Assembly (NCBI GenBank): GCA_001913845.2
Contig: MKGP02000070.1
Span: 1 to 64,000, forward strand
Direction: 5' to 3'
Length of the DNA: 64,000 bases
Source of the DNA: Limnothrix sp. CACIAM 69d
GTDB lineage: Bacteria; Cyanobacteriota; Cyanobacteriia; CACIAM-69d
Positions 9,443 to 17,813 of this stretch are shown here, in pieces. A model generated the notes under the pieces. The model did not search any database. It saw nothing but the letters and a program-made list of their open reading frames with translations, and was not told the origin of the DNA. A program made the position numbers and the translations under genes. Numbering within the stretch: the first letter of the stretch is position 1; each line of letters starts with the position of its first letter.

Positions 9443-10148
9443 TTGTATTTCCCAATTTACTGTTATCCAGGGTTCGCAACGCTGGATTCTTCCTCATTCT
9501 GCCTCCATAGAAACTGCTGGTGCTTTTGGCGGCCCGACTGCCGATCGCCCTAGTTTCCCTATGGCTCAAACTGATGGCTTAAACTAATGGTTTAAATTTC
9601 CTTAAGCCAATGGTTTAAATTTTTTTGAGGGGTTCTTGGGTCTTTGGTGTTGGCTTTCCTTGGCCTGCGGTCGCCCCTGCCCGATCGCCCAGTCCTCCGA
9701 GTTTGCAATGCGGGTTCCACCTGGCGATCACCCCAGTGAACTCCCCAAACGGCCAGCCCCCTTGCCCATGGGGCCGCCCACCATCACCCAGCAATTGAGT
9801 TAAATTATCCCTGTATTACTGACCCCGAGTATCATCCTGGCAATGAACCAGAGGAAATGCTCCCAGACGGCCCCTAGCCATCTTTCACCGTCAACCGTCC
9901 GTCCCGTTCTGCAACAGAACTGGCCATGGCCTGCATGATCAGCCCATTGTCCTCCTGATCCCAATCATTCAATTTTCTTATTTTGATTTCTTATATTGGT
10001 GACAGCAAAAAATTATTAAAAATCATTCCCGATCGCGCCCCCAGCCCCCCTCAAGATCGCCATTGATCGGCAAAACCCACTACGATAGAGCCACTTCAAG
10101 CTCAAGATAGCAAAGCCCCTTTTTGTTTAACCCCATTCTGCGAAAATC
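9443..10148. other. 706-bp spacer between tRNA-Pro and kaiA
   Basis: It contains a direct repeat aatggtttaaattt (around 9585-9625) next to a T-run. It also has a minus-strand open frame of 32 codons (9874-9972, TTG start) with protein-like composition but no ribosome-binding site. The last 200 bases before kaiA turn A+T rich and should carry the kaiA promoter. I see no clear consensus promoter. A longer minus-strand frame across the tRNA is an artefact. Confidence 0.45.
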
Positions 10149-11000
10149 GTGCGATATTACTTAGCAATTACTGCGCTCACAAACTCATCAGAGAGCACTG
10201 AAGTCCTATGCAAAATCCTTGATACTGCTCGTTATCAAACGCAATACCACGAAACTTTAGAATCATTCTTGGCTGCCATTCAGCAAAACCAGCAGGAAAT
10301 TGATTGTCTCATTATTCAAGAGGATCCACTGCTTGAGCAAACCATTGAGCAGCTCTCTACCGCTAACATCATTCTTCCGGCAGTTATTTGGTGTTCCCGA
10401 TCGCAGAATTTACCCAAAAAACCCTGGATTTATCATGCGGCTGAAGTGATTGCCTCAGAGCAAGACCTCGAAATTTTCCGCCGATCGATCGATCGCGCCA
10501 TCAACAATTTTCTATACCTAACACCAATCGGCTCGAACCTTGGTCAGGCAAATGTTGCCACTGCCTCTGCCGTTCCCACCAATGCAGTGAACCTGCTTGA
10601 GCAACAGAAACGACTGACAGACAAACTCAAAGAGCGCTTAGGATATTTAGGTGTGTATTACAAGCGCGAACCCAAGCTGTTTCTCAGAAACCTGCCCGCC
10701 GAAGACAGGCACGCTCTCCTACAGGAATTGAGAAGCGAATATCGCGAAATTGTCCTGGCTTATTTTGCAGAGGATGGCACCGTCAATATGCGGGTCGATC
10801 GCTTTGTGGAGCAGGCTTTCTTTGCGGATATGTCTGTTTCGCAAATTGTAGAAATTCACATGGAGTTGATGGATGCCCTTGCTACTCAACTCAAGCTGGA
10901 AGGACGCAGTGAAGAAATTCTTCTAGACTATCGACTCACGCTCATTGATATCATTGCCCACCTCTGCGAGATGTATCGACGCTCTATCCCTCGCGAGTGA
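10149..11000 (+). CDS. kaiA: Circadian clock protein KaiA
   Basis: KaiA binds the C-terminal tail (A-loop) of KaiC and stimulates KaiC autophosphorylation; KaiB sequesters it at night. The 283 residues match full-length KaiA (284 in Synechococcus elongatus), not the short C-terminal form seen in some cyanobacteria. Residues 1-135 form the pseudo-receiver domain, which lacks a phosphorylatable aspartate pocket (IDCLIIQED). A linker runs from 136 to 175. The four-helix KaiC-binding dimerisation domain follows, with YLGVYYKR, FLRNLP and HMELMD(A/E). The start is GTG 10149. The gene uses more A/T-ending codons than kaiC and kaiB do. It heads the kai cluster but is separated from kaiB by 792 bp, so independent transcription is likely. 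Confidence 0.97.
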   Translation: MRYYLAITALTNSSESTEVLCKILDTARYQTQYHETLESFLAAIQQNQQEIDCLIIQEDPLLEQTIEQLSTANIILPAVIWCSRSQNLPKKPWIYHAAEVIASEQDLEIFRRSIDRAINNFLYLTPIGSNLGQANVATASAVPTNAVNLLEQQKRLTDKLKERLGYLGVYYKREPKLFLRNLPAEDRHALLQELRSEYREIVLAYFAEDGTVNMRVDRFVEQAFFADMSVSQIVEIHMELMDALATQLKLEGRSEEILLDYRLTLIDIIAHLCEMYRRSIPRE

Positions 11001-11792
11001 TGGGCCCTAATTCATCGTCTAACAATACAGCGCTGGCGAATTATGCGAATTAATAGATCTGTGCATGAAGCCATTTCGTTCAAAGGGCAAAAACGCGACT
11101 GGCCGCTTGCAATTATTCTTGCAATTTATTTTTAAATAGCTTCTTTTAGATCACGCTCAGAAATTGCTTTCACGTCATTTTTTAGTCCAATTATTATTAA
11201 TTTCCGTCAAGAATGAAGGTTTCGTAGATTAATTGATTCAAATCAGGAAACTTAAGAATCTTTTCTGATTACCATCTGACAGTCGGGTTATTATATTAAA
11301 TAAAATCAAGTTCCATGATCTTTGGCCTATTGTTCGTTTACAAGTTAGCTACGGGCTGCGCCAAAAGCTCTAGGATTAACGCTTTGATTTTTTGTTTCTC
11401 CCTGTCAATCGTTGTCGTCGCAGTTGGCATCAAGCCATTTTCGCGTTCCTTCTCACGTTCTGAGTGCAGGTGACCCTATCCGATTCAAGAGTCAGTTTGA
11501 CAAGTCAGTACAAGCTGTCAACAGAAGATTTCGGCATATTTCGACCAAACTGCCATCAAACTGCCATCAAACTGCCATTGATGAACTGAATTTTGAGGAT
11601 GATGACTGGAGCGTGGTCTGCTCGATAACAGATTGGGAGTAAGTTTTCCCCAGCCCTTGGGGAGAGTCCTGTGATTGGCAGGGATCTGATTCCGGTTTTA
11701 GGGACTCCGGTAACCTTGCATTCTCAACGGGTCTTGTATTTACCCAAATTCCCGTGGACAGAACTTCCTAAACTCAACTCGTTGTATTGCTT
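11001..11792. other. Long A+T-rich kaiA-kaiB spacer
   Basis: The 792-bp spacer is strongly A+T rich at 11090-11310 (for example ttattatattaaataaaatc). It carries a three-fold direct repeat of aactgccatca near 11545-11580. A 76-codon TTG-started frame (11412-11642) exists but lacks a recognisable domain. Just before kaiB, ttgcat (11716) and tattta (11737) could be a weak promoter with a 15-base gap. The promoter for kaiB is expected here. Confidence 0.5.
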
Positions 11793-12107
11793 ATGAGTCC
11801 CCTCAAAAAAACCTACGTTCTCAAGTTATACGTAGCAGGGAATACTCCCCATTCAGTCCGGGCCCTGAAAACCCTGAAGAATATTTTGGAAGATGAGTTT
11901 CAAGGGGTTTATGCGCTGAAGGTCATCGATGTGCTAAAAAATCCCCAACTTGCTGAGGAGGATAAGATTTTAGCCACCCCAACCCTCGCCAAAATTCTGC
12001 CCCCGCCAGTGCGGAAGATTATTGGCGATTTGTCCGATCGCGAGCGGGTGTTGATTGGCCTCGATCTGCTCTATGAAGAATTGGCGGATGATGAGGCTGA
12101 ATACTAG
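11793..12107 (+). CDS. kaiB: Circadian clock protein KaiB
   Basis: A fold-switching thioredoxin-like protein. In its rare fold it binds the KaiC CI ring, captures KaiA, and controls output kinases. The 104-residue product begins [18 protein letters not shown] and has the conserved segments [38 protein letters not shown] and [22 protein letters not shown]. These are near-identical in character to S. elongatus KaiB (102 residues). I chose ATG 11793 over an upstream TTG (11787) because it gives the conserved MSP N-terminus. The C-terminus is acidic, as usual. The gap to kaiC is 444 bp, wider than in the usual kaiBC operon. Confidence 0.98.
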   Translation: MSPLKKTYVLKLYVAGNTPHSVRALKTLKNILEDEFQGVYALKVIDVLKNPQLAEEDKILATPTLAKILPPPVRKIIGDLSDRERVLIGLDLLYEELADDEAEY

Positions 12108-12551
12108 AATCAGTAGGGTTTTGCGATGGATCGTGGGATGCTGTTTAGGCTCCGAGGCGATCGGGAACGGCAAAACCAACCCCCAAATGCCCGGCGGGTG
12201 GGTTCGTTCCGGTGCATCGGTTGCCTTGGTGTGCCGCGATCGCGGGCCCCACACCCCGATCGACTGTCCCATCTAGCCCCAATCAATCAGGTTCGATCCC
12301 TGTTGCGTTTAGCATTGTGCTCGGTATCATGCTCGGCAGTTGAGCCTCTCCATTTGGCAATCTGGATCTGCCCCTTGGTGATGGTTAACCCTCGGGGGCC
12401 ATGCCCGATCGGGTTAAAGGCCCCAGCCCTCAGACACCATTTCCATTCCCTGGTTTTCCATTCCCTGGCATTTCCTTGGCACGGGTGGCTGAATGACTGG
12501 CAACTCCGATAGCGTTGATTCCTTAGGAAACAGATATAAACAGATATCACT
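12108..12551. other. kaiB-kaiC spacer (444 bp)
   Basis: kaiB and kaiC are normally closely spaced and co-transcribed; here 444 bases separate them. Open frames of 100-128 codons occur on both strands but are Arg/Pro/His-rich and look like shadows. A repeated block ttccattccctgg occurs twice at about 12440-12470. The repeat acagatat(aa)acagatat lies just before the kaiC ATG. No strong ribosome-binding site is seen for kaiC. The spacer may hold a separate kaiC promoter or a long internal leader. Confidence 0.5.
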
Positions 12552-14066
12552 ATGACCGGTGTTCAAAAAATTCGGACGATGATTGAGGGCTTTGACGACA
12601 TTAGCCATGGCGGGCTACCTGTCGGTCGAGCAACACTCGTAAGCGGAACATCTGGTACTGGGAAAACGCTAATTGCGATCCAGTTTCTTTATAACGGAAT
12701 TGTTTATTTTGATGAGCCGGGCATCTTTGTCACCTTTGAGGAATCGCCCGCCGACATTATTAAGAACGCAGGCAGCTTTGGTTGGAATTTGCAACAGTTG
12801 GTAGATTCGGGGAAGCTGTTTATTTTGGATGCTTCCCCGGATCCAGAAGGGCAAGATATTGTTGGTAATTTTGACCTGTCGGCCCTGATTGAACGCATTC
12901 AATACGCCATTCGGAAATACAAGGCCAAGCGGGTTTCGATCGACTCAATCACCGCTGTTTTTCAGCAATATGACGCGGCTTCGGTGGTACGTCGGGAGAT
13001 CTTTCGATTGGTGGCCCGCCTGAAGCAAGTGGGCGTGACCACCATCATGACCACGGAGCGGGAGCGAGAATATGGCCCCGTGGCTCGGTTTGGGGTTGAG
13101 GAATTTGTTTCGGATAATGTGGCGATCGTCCGCAACGTGCTGGAGGGGGAACGCCGTCGCCGGACGATCGAAATTCTGAAGCTGCGGGGCACAACCCACA
13201 TGAAGGGAGAATATCCCTTCACCATCACCAACCAAGGAATCAGCATTTTCCCGCTGGGAGCCATGCGCCTCACTCAGCGATCGTCCAATGCGCGGGTATC
13301 GTCCGGGGTGCTCACCCTCGACTCCATGTGTGGCGGCGGCTTCTTCAAGGATTCGATTATTTTGGCCACAGGCGCAACCGGTACGGGCAAAACCCTGTTG
13401 GTCAGTAAATTCATTGAAGACGCTTGCCAAAATGGCGAACGCGCCATCCTCTTTGCCTACGAAGAATCGCGGGCCCAACTCTCTCGAAACGCCTATTCCT
13501 GGGGCATTGATTTTGAGGACTTGGAAAGCCGTGGATTGCTCAAAATTCTTTGTGCCTATCCGGAGTCAGCGGGCTTGGAAGATCACTTGCAGATCATCAA
13601 GTCTGAGATTGCTGAGTTTAAACCCTCCCGCATCGCGATCGACTCCCTTTCAGCCCTGGCACGAGGGGTCAGCAACAACGCTTTCCGCCAATTCGTGATT
13701 GGGGTGACGGGGTTTGCCAAGCAAGAAGAAATTACCGGTTTCTTCACGAACACCACCGACCAGTTCATGGGATCCCACGCCATCACCGATTCCCATATTT
13801 CCACCATCACCGACACCATTTTGATGTTGCAGTATGTGGAAATTCGTGGGGAAATGTGCCGGGCCATTAACGTGTTCAAAATGCGAGGCTCGGAACACGA
13901 CAAGGGCATTCGTGAATACACCATCAGTCGCAACGGCCCAGAAATTCGCGACTCGTTCCGCAACTACGAAAAAATCATCAGTGGTTCCCCTTCGCGGGTC
14001 AGCGTGGACGAAAAAACGGAACTGTCGCGAATTATGCGCGGGGTTCAGGAAAAGTCCACGGACTAA
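12552..14066 (+). CDS. kaiC: Circadian clock ATPase/autokinase KaiC
   Basis: The core clock protein: a double-RecA hexamer that autophosphorylates and dephosphorylates with a daily cycle. It has 504 residues (519 in S. elongatus), about 14 residues shorter at the N-terminus. The CI domain has Walker A GTSGTGKT at about 32-39 and catalytic glutamates in TFEES (63-64). The CII domain has Walker A ATGTGKT near 275 and YEES glutamates at about 304-305. The phosphosites are Ser417 and Thr418 in DSHISTITDT, equivalent to Ser431/Thr432. The KaiA-binding C-terminal tail (ISGSPSRVSVDEKTELSRI) is intact. All residues needed for a working oscillator appear present. The start at ATG 12552 leaves the protein without the extended N-terminal leader. 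Confidence 0.98.
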   Translation: MTGVQKIRTMIEGFDDISHGGLPVGRATLVSGTSGTGKTLIAIQFLYNGIVYFDEPGIFVTFEESPADIIKNAGSFGWNLQQLVDSGKLFILDASPDPEGQDIVGNFDLSALIERIQYAIRKYKAKRVSIDSITAVFQQYDAASVVRREIFRLVARLKQVGVTTIMTTEREREYGPVARFGVEEFVSDNVAIVRNVLEGERRRRTIEILKLRGTTHMKGEYPFTITNQGISIFPLGAMRLTQRSSNARVSSGVLTLDSMCGGGFFKDSIILATGATGTGKTLLVSKFIEDACQNGERAILFAYEESRAQLSRNAYSWGIDFEDLESRGLLKILCAYPESAGLEDHLQIIKSEIAEFKPSRIAIDSLSALARGVSNNAFRQFVIGVTGFAKQEEITGFFTNTTDQFMGSHAITDSHISTITDTILMLQYVEIRGEMCRAINVFKMRGSEHDKGIREYTISRNGPEIRDSFRNYEKIISGSPSRVSVDEKTELSRIMRGVQEKSTD

Positions 14067-14164
14067 GCAATTCAGGAATAAATTCAGCAACCCGAAACTT
14101 TTTGCCAGACTCCTGACTCCTGTAGCCTAGGGGGGAAAGAGGCTCTAGATGATTGAGCCGAATT

Positions 14165-15250
14165 ATGGGCTGCTTTATCACATCACTGTTTGTCACGCTG
14201 ACCCAAGGGCGGCGATGGTTTCACCATCGCTGTGTTCGCTGGTGGCTGTGGGTAGGGGCGGCAATGATTGTGGCGACGATTCCCGCTTGGGCCGTGCAGG
14301 CGCTGACGCTGGATCAGGTGGATGCGATCGCCTCGCAAGTCACGGTGGTGATTGCCCAGGGGCTGCAAAAGGGAGACATTGAACAGCGCCAAGAATGGAA
14401 TCCGGGGTCTGGGGTGCTGGTGGCTCGGGAAGGGCAAACCTACTACGCCCTAACGGCGCTGCATGTGGTGCGGACGCGGGGCACGGTCTATGGGGTGCGC
14501 ACCAGCGATGGTGAGGTGCATTTCATTGATGACGAAAATGATCCGAGCAATATCATTCCCCTGGGCAATGAACAGGATGAAATGGGTTCCGCGATCACGG
14601 GGATGGATTTGGCCCTAGTGCGTTTCACCAGCAATCTGGATTATCCCGTGGCAGTGATGGGCAATTCCCGGCGGATGGGGCGGGGCGATCGGGTGGTGGT
14701 GTCTGGCTGGCCCAATCCCGAGGACGACAGCGCCCGCCGTGAACGGATTTCCAGTTCAGGGGCTTTGGTGGCCATTTCCCCCAATCCCTTAAGCGATGGG
14801 GGCTACAGCGTGCTCTATGACAACCTAACTCGGCGGGGGATGAGTGGCGGCCCGGTGCTGAATGGGGATGGGGAGTTGGTGGGCATTCACGGCCGCGGTC
14901 GGGGTGACTCCAATGGTTGCAACCAAGGTTTGCTGGGGGTTGATGCTTCGGGGAATGATTTGGGGCGATCGCTCGGTCAAGCCTTGGAAGGAAACACCGA
15001 TGCAAGCTGTGGGATGCAAACGGTGCATTTTTTGAGTGCGGCGGAGGCGGCCCGCATCCTGTTGGCCTATGAGGATCCGCCTGTGGATGAGCAATTGATT
15101 GCACGCGGCTTGGCCCAAAAGCCGAAGGCAGACACGGTGGAGGATATCTACGCGGCGTTTACCTTTGATGTGCGATCGCTCCTGCGCGATCAACCTTCGG
15201 GGGGGTGCGGCAGCGTGCTGTTGGGTGATCCTTGCGATCGGCCTTTCTAG
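14165..15250 (+). CDS. Exported trypsin-like serine protease
   Basis: A chymotrypsin-fold protease of about 361 residues. The N-terminus is Arg/His-rich and is followed by a hydrophobic segment (WWLWVGAAMIVATIPAWAVQA), a signal peptide or anchor, so it should act in the periplasm or lumen. The catalytic triad is readable: His100 in TALHVV, Asp148 in MDLALVRF, and Ser227 in RGMSGGPV. There is no PDZ domain, so it is not a complete HtrA/Deg protease. The C-terminal ~100 residues hold Cys residues and a helical tail of unknown role. ATG 14165 is preferred; a TTG at 14153 is also in frame. It follows kaiC by about 100 bp but has no known clock link. Confidence 0.85.
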   Translation: MGCFITSLFVTLTQGRRWFHHRCVRWWLWVGAAMIVATIPAWAVQALTLDQVDAIASQVTVVIAQGLQKGDIEQRQEWNPGSGVLVAREGQTYYALTALHVVRTRGTVYGVRTSDGEVHFIDDENDPSNIIPLGNEQDEMGSAITGMDLALVRFTSNLDYPVAVMGNSRRMGRGDRVVVSGWPNPEDDSARRERISSSGALVAISPNPLSDGGYSVLYDNLTRRGMSGGPVLNGDGELVGIHGRGRGDSNGCNQGLLGVDASGNDLGRSLGQALEGNTDASCGMQTVHFLSAAEAARILLAYEDPPVDEQLIARGLAQKPKADTVEDIYAAFTFDVRSLLRDQPSGGCGSVLLGDPCDRPF

Positions 15251-15563
15251 GCGCAACTTCCGCGCGAAATCGTCCTGAGGGAATGGGCATGTGATAGTTT
15301 CGATCCGAAATCCATAACCCGAGCGCAAGCCCCTGCGGTTGGTTAGGGATTGAAGCAAGGGCGATCTGCCTGTGGTGTGCAAAGGGAGTCTGGGCAGGAT
15401 GACGGCAGCAGCATTAGAAACCGATTCAGAAACCGATTCAGAAACCAAGGCGGCAACGGCCATTCCGCAGCTCAAAATGCATCAACCCATGCATCAACCC
15501 CCGATCGGGGCCATCACCGCTTCAGGGCGATCGCGGCAGGCCGGTGGGTTCCGATCAAGGGCC

Positions 15564-17147
15564 ATGGTGCGATCGGTCTTGGGATCCCTATTGGGAGCGC
15601 TGGTGGGGCTGCTGGCGGGAACCAGCGGAGTTGTGGCCCAAACCTTGGAAGCGATTGATCCGACGGGGACTGACCCGATCGACCCCGAAACCGCGATCCC
15701 CGCCCAAGCCCAGGTCACCTCCGTTTCTGCCCTCAGCGATGTGCAGCCCACCGATTGGGCGTTCCAGGCTCTGCAATCCCTGGTGGAGCGCTACGGCTGT
15801 TTGGCGGGCTATCCCGATGGACTGTTTCGGGGCGATCGGCCCTTGGGCCGGTTTGAGTTTGCCGCCGGTTTAGCCGCTTGCTTAGAGGCGATTCAAACCC
15901 AGCTCGATCGCGCCACCGATGCCGCAGTTCAACGGGACGACCAGGCCGCCCTGAGCCGCCTACAAACGGAATTTCGATCAGAACTAGAGCAGCTCACGGG
16001 ACGAGTCAACCGCCTGGAAACCACCACCGCCCGCCTGGAAAGTCAGCGCTTTAGCCCCACCCTGTTGATGGGGGGCGAAACGATTTTTGGTCTGTCGGCG
16101 GCCGCGGGTGACAATCCGCCCGGTGATAACGAAAATCCCGCCACCTTTGCCCACTTGACCCGCTTGCAATTCGTCACCTCCTTCACGGGGAAGGATCGAC
16201 TGCGGCTGCAACTGGCCACGGGCAACCTGGGCAACAACGGCTATGCCAGTCGCCAATCTTTGGGCACGGACATGGCCCGCCTCTCGTTCCAAACGGATTT
16301 GGACAACAACATTCAGTTAGACCTGTTGGATTATCGGTTTGCGGCCTGGGGCGATCGGGTGGTTTTGACCCTGCGGCCCGTCGGCTTTGACCTCAGCAGC
16401 GTCCTCACGGCCAACTCGCCCTTTTTCGACACCGGCCGCGGGGCTATCTCTCGGTTCGCGGAAGGCAGCCCCCTGTTTAAACTGGCGGCCCTGGATGGGG
16501 GCGTGGGGGCAGATTGGCTGCTGTGGGAGCGGGGGCGGCTGCAATTTGCCTATGGCGCGGGCAACAGCGCCCGATCGGATCAGGGCATCTTTGGGAGCGA
16601 TCGCAGCGCTTGGGGGGTGCAACTGCTGACCAAACCGGCTGCCACCTTGCTCACGGGCATCGCTTACATCAACGCCTATGACGATCGGGGCTATCTCAAC
16701 ACCTTCACCGGCAGCCTCAACGCCGACCTGTCCGGCAAGCTCGATTCCCCGGCCCAAATCCACGGCCTCAGCGGCACATTGCAATGGCGGTTATCGGAAG
16801 CCCTCACCCTGGCGGCCTGGGGAGGCTGGGTTTGGACCAATTACATCGATCGGGAAGCCACGGCCCTGTCCAACACCTATGCGGTGTCCTTGGCCTGGTC
16901 AGATCCCTTTGGCCGCGAGGGCGATCTTTGGGCCTTTTTGGTGGGCCAGCCCCTGCGCCTGGTGAAAGGCACGGGCGATGTGGAAGATGATTCGGGCCAG
17001 GGAATGCACCTGGAAACCTTCTATCGGTTGAAGGTGGGCGATCGAATTTCCATCACGCCCGGTGTTTTTGTGGTCACCCAAGCGGAGCATGAGGCCGATC
17101 GCGGGGCGATCGTGGTGGGAACTATCCGCACCACATTTCGATTCTGA
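15564..17147 (+). CDS. Cyanobacterial outer-membrane porin (SLH + OprB/SomA type)
   Basis: Forms outer-membrane channels for small solutes or ions. From ATG 15564, a signal peptide of about 26 residues ends at VVAQT. An SLH domain follows at about residues 50-110 (DVQPTDWAFQALQSLVERY, with CLAGYPDGLFRGDRPLGRFEFA), which tethers the porin to cell-wall polymer. A coiled coil comes next (LEQLTGRVNRLETTTARLES). Then comes a C-terminal beta barrel of about 370 residues that ends in Phe (TTFRF), the outer-membrane insertion signature. The frame stays open to GTG 15372, but that adds 64 low-complexity residues (ETDSETDSET, MHQPMHQPP) before the signal peptide, so I prefer 15564. Confidence 0.88.
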   Translation: MVRSVLGSLLGALVGLLAGTSGVVAQTLEAIDPTGTDPIDPETAIPAQAQVTSVSALSDVQPTDWAFQALQSLVERYGCLAGYPDGLFRGDRPLGRFEFAAGLAACLEAIQTQLDRATDAAVQRDDQAALSRLQTEFRSELEQLTGRVNRLETTTARLESQRFSPTLLMGGETIFGLSAAAGDNPPGDNENPATFAHLTRLQFVTSFTGKDRLRLQLATGNLGNNGYASRQSLGTDMARLSFQTDLDNNIQLDLLDYRFAAWGDRVVLTLRPVGFDLSSVLTANSPFFDTGRGAISRFAEGSPLFKLAALDGGVGADWLLWERGRLQFAYGAGNSARSDQGIFGSDRSAWGVQLLTKPAATLLTGIAYINAYDDRGYLNTFTGSLNADLSGKLDSPAQIHGLSGTLQWRLSEALTLAAWGGWVWTNYIDREATALSNTYAVSLAWSDPFGREGDLWAFLVGQPLRLVKGTGDVEDDSGQGMHLETFYRLKVGDRISITPGVFVVTQAEHEADRGAIVVGTIRTTFRF

Positions 17148-17343
17148 TCATTTAAGTCGTCTTGTAAGTCATCTTGAGCAGGCCCGTTCAAGCATCACCT
17201 CAGAACCGGGCAACCGCCCAGCCTTGGGTTACGGGCCTGCGTATAGGTATGCAAATTAACCGGATTCCTACGGAAAAACCCTGGGTAAATTGATAGGGGA
17301 CAGTTGAAATCGGCAGATTCATTCAGGTGCAATCCCGATTCAA

Positions 17344-17518
17344 TAGACCTCTTGCGCGAATCAGCTCACAGCTCTCATCCCCCAACCCCTTCTCCCCAGG
17401 AGGGCGCAGGGGAGCCAGAAATCGGGAATAGCGACGATTTTGTTGTTGGTTGTCAAGTCCCTCTCCCGACTTGGGAGAGGGATTTAGGGTGAGGGTTTTG
17501 ATTGATGCAAGAGGTCTA
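17344..17518. mobile_element. MITE-like element with 12-bp terminal inverted repeats
   Basis: Perfect terminal inverted repeats tagacctcttgc (17344-17355) and gcaagaggtcta (17507-17518) bound a 175-bp element with no gene. The interior holds two hairpin-prone blocks (ccccaaccccttctcccc; ccctctcccgacttgggagaggg). The left half matches the copy at the window start. The rest of the 17148-17813 spacer holds no gene. Which transposase moves it is unknown. Confidence 0.6.
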
Positions 17519-17813
17519 ATTTCCCTAGCACAGACCCACGAAACCACAAACAGCACCAGTAGCAGTGGCAGTCCCGAGCGGAATCGGAGACATTGGAAAT
17601 GCAGACTACCGTTAACAGGTTCAGTGACCGGGGCTAATCATCCAGTTCCGTCGTTTAGCTGTGCATTCTCAGTCGTGCATTGTCAGTCATGCATGATTTA
17701 AGCCACACCATGAGGTGAGGCGTGCATTGTGGGGCCATACATTGTTTCGTTCTGCATTAGCTATGCCATTGAGTGATCGAGTCGTGAGTAGGATTCTGGG
17801 TGGTTGATTCGTC

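Noticed and set aside
9342-9569. 75-residue minus-strand ORF across the tRNA
   Set aside because: It is the antisense of tRNA-Pro and its flanks; its sequence is a well-known type of false protein (GFEPAAPSTR).
12126-12512. 128-residue ORF between kaiB and kaiC
   Set aside because: Composition is Arg/Pro/His-rich without any domain, it has no ribosome-binding site, and mirror frames exist on the other strand.
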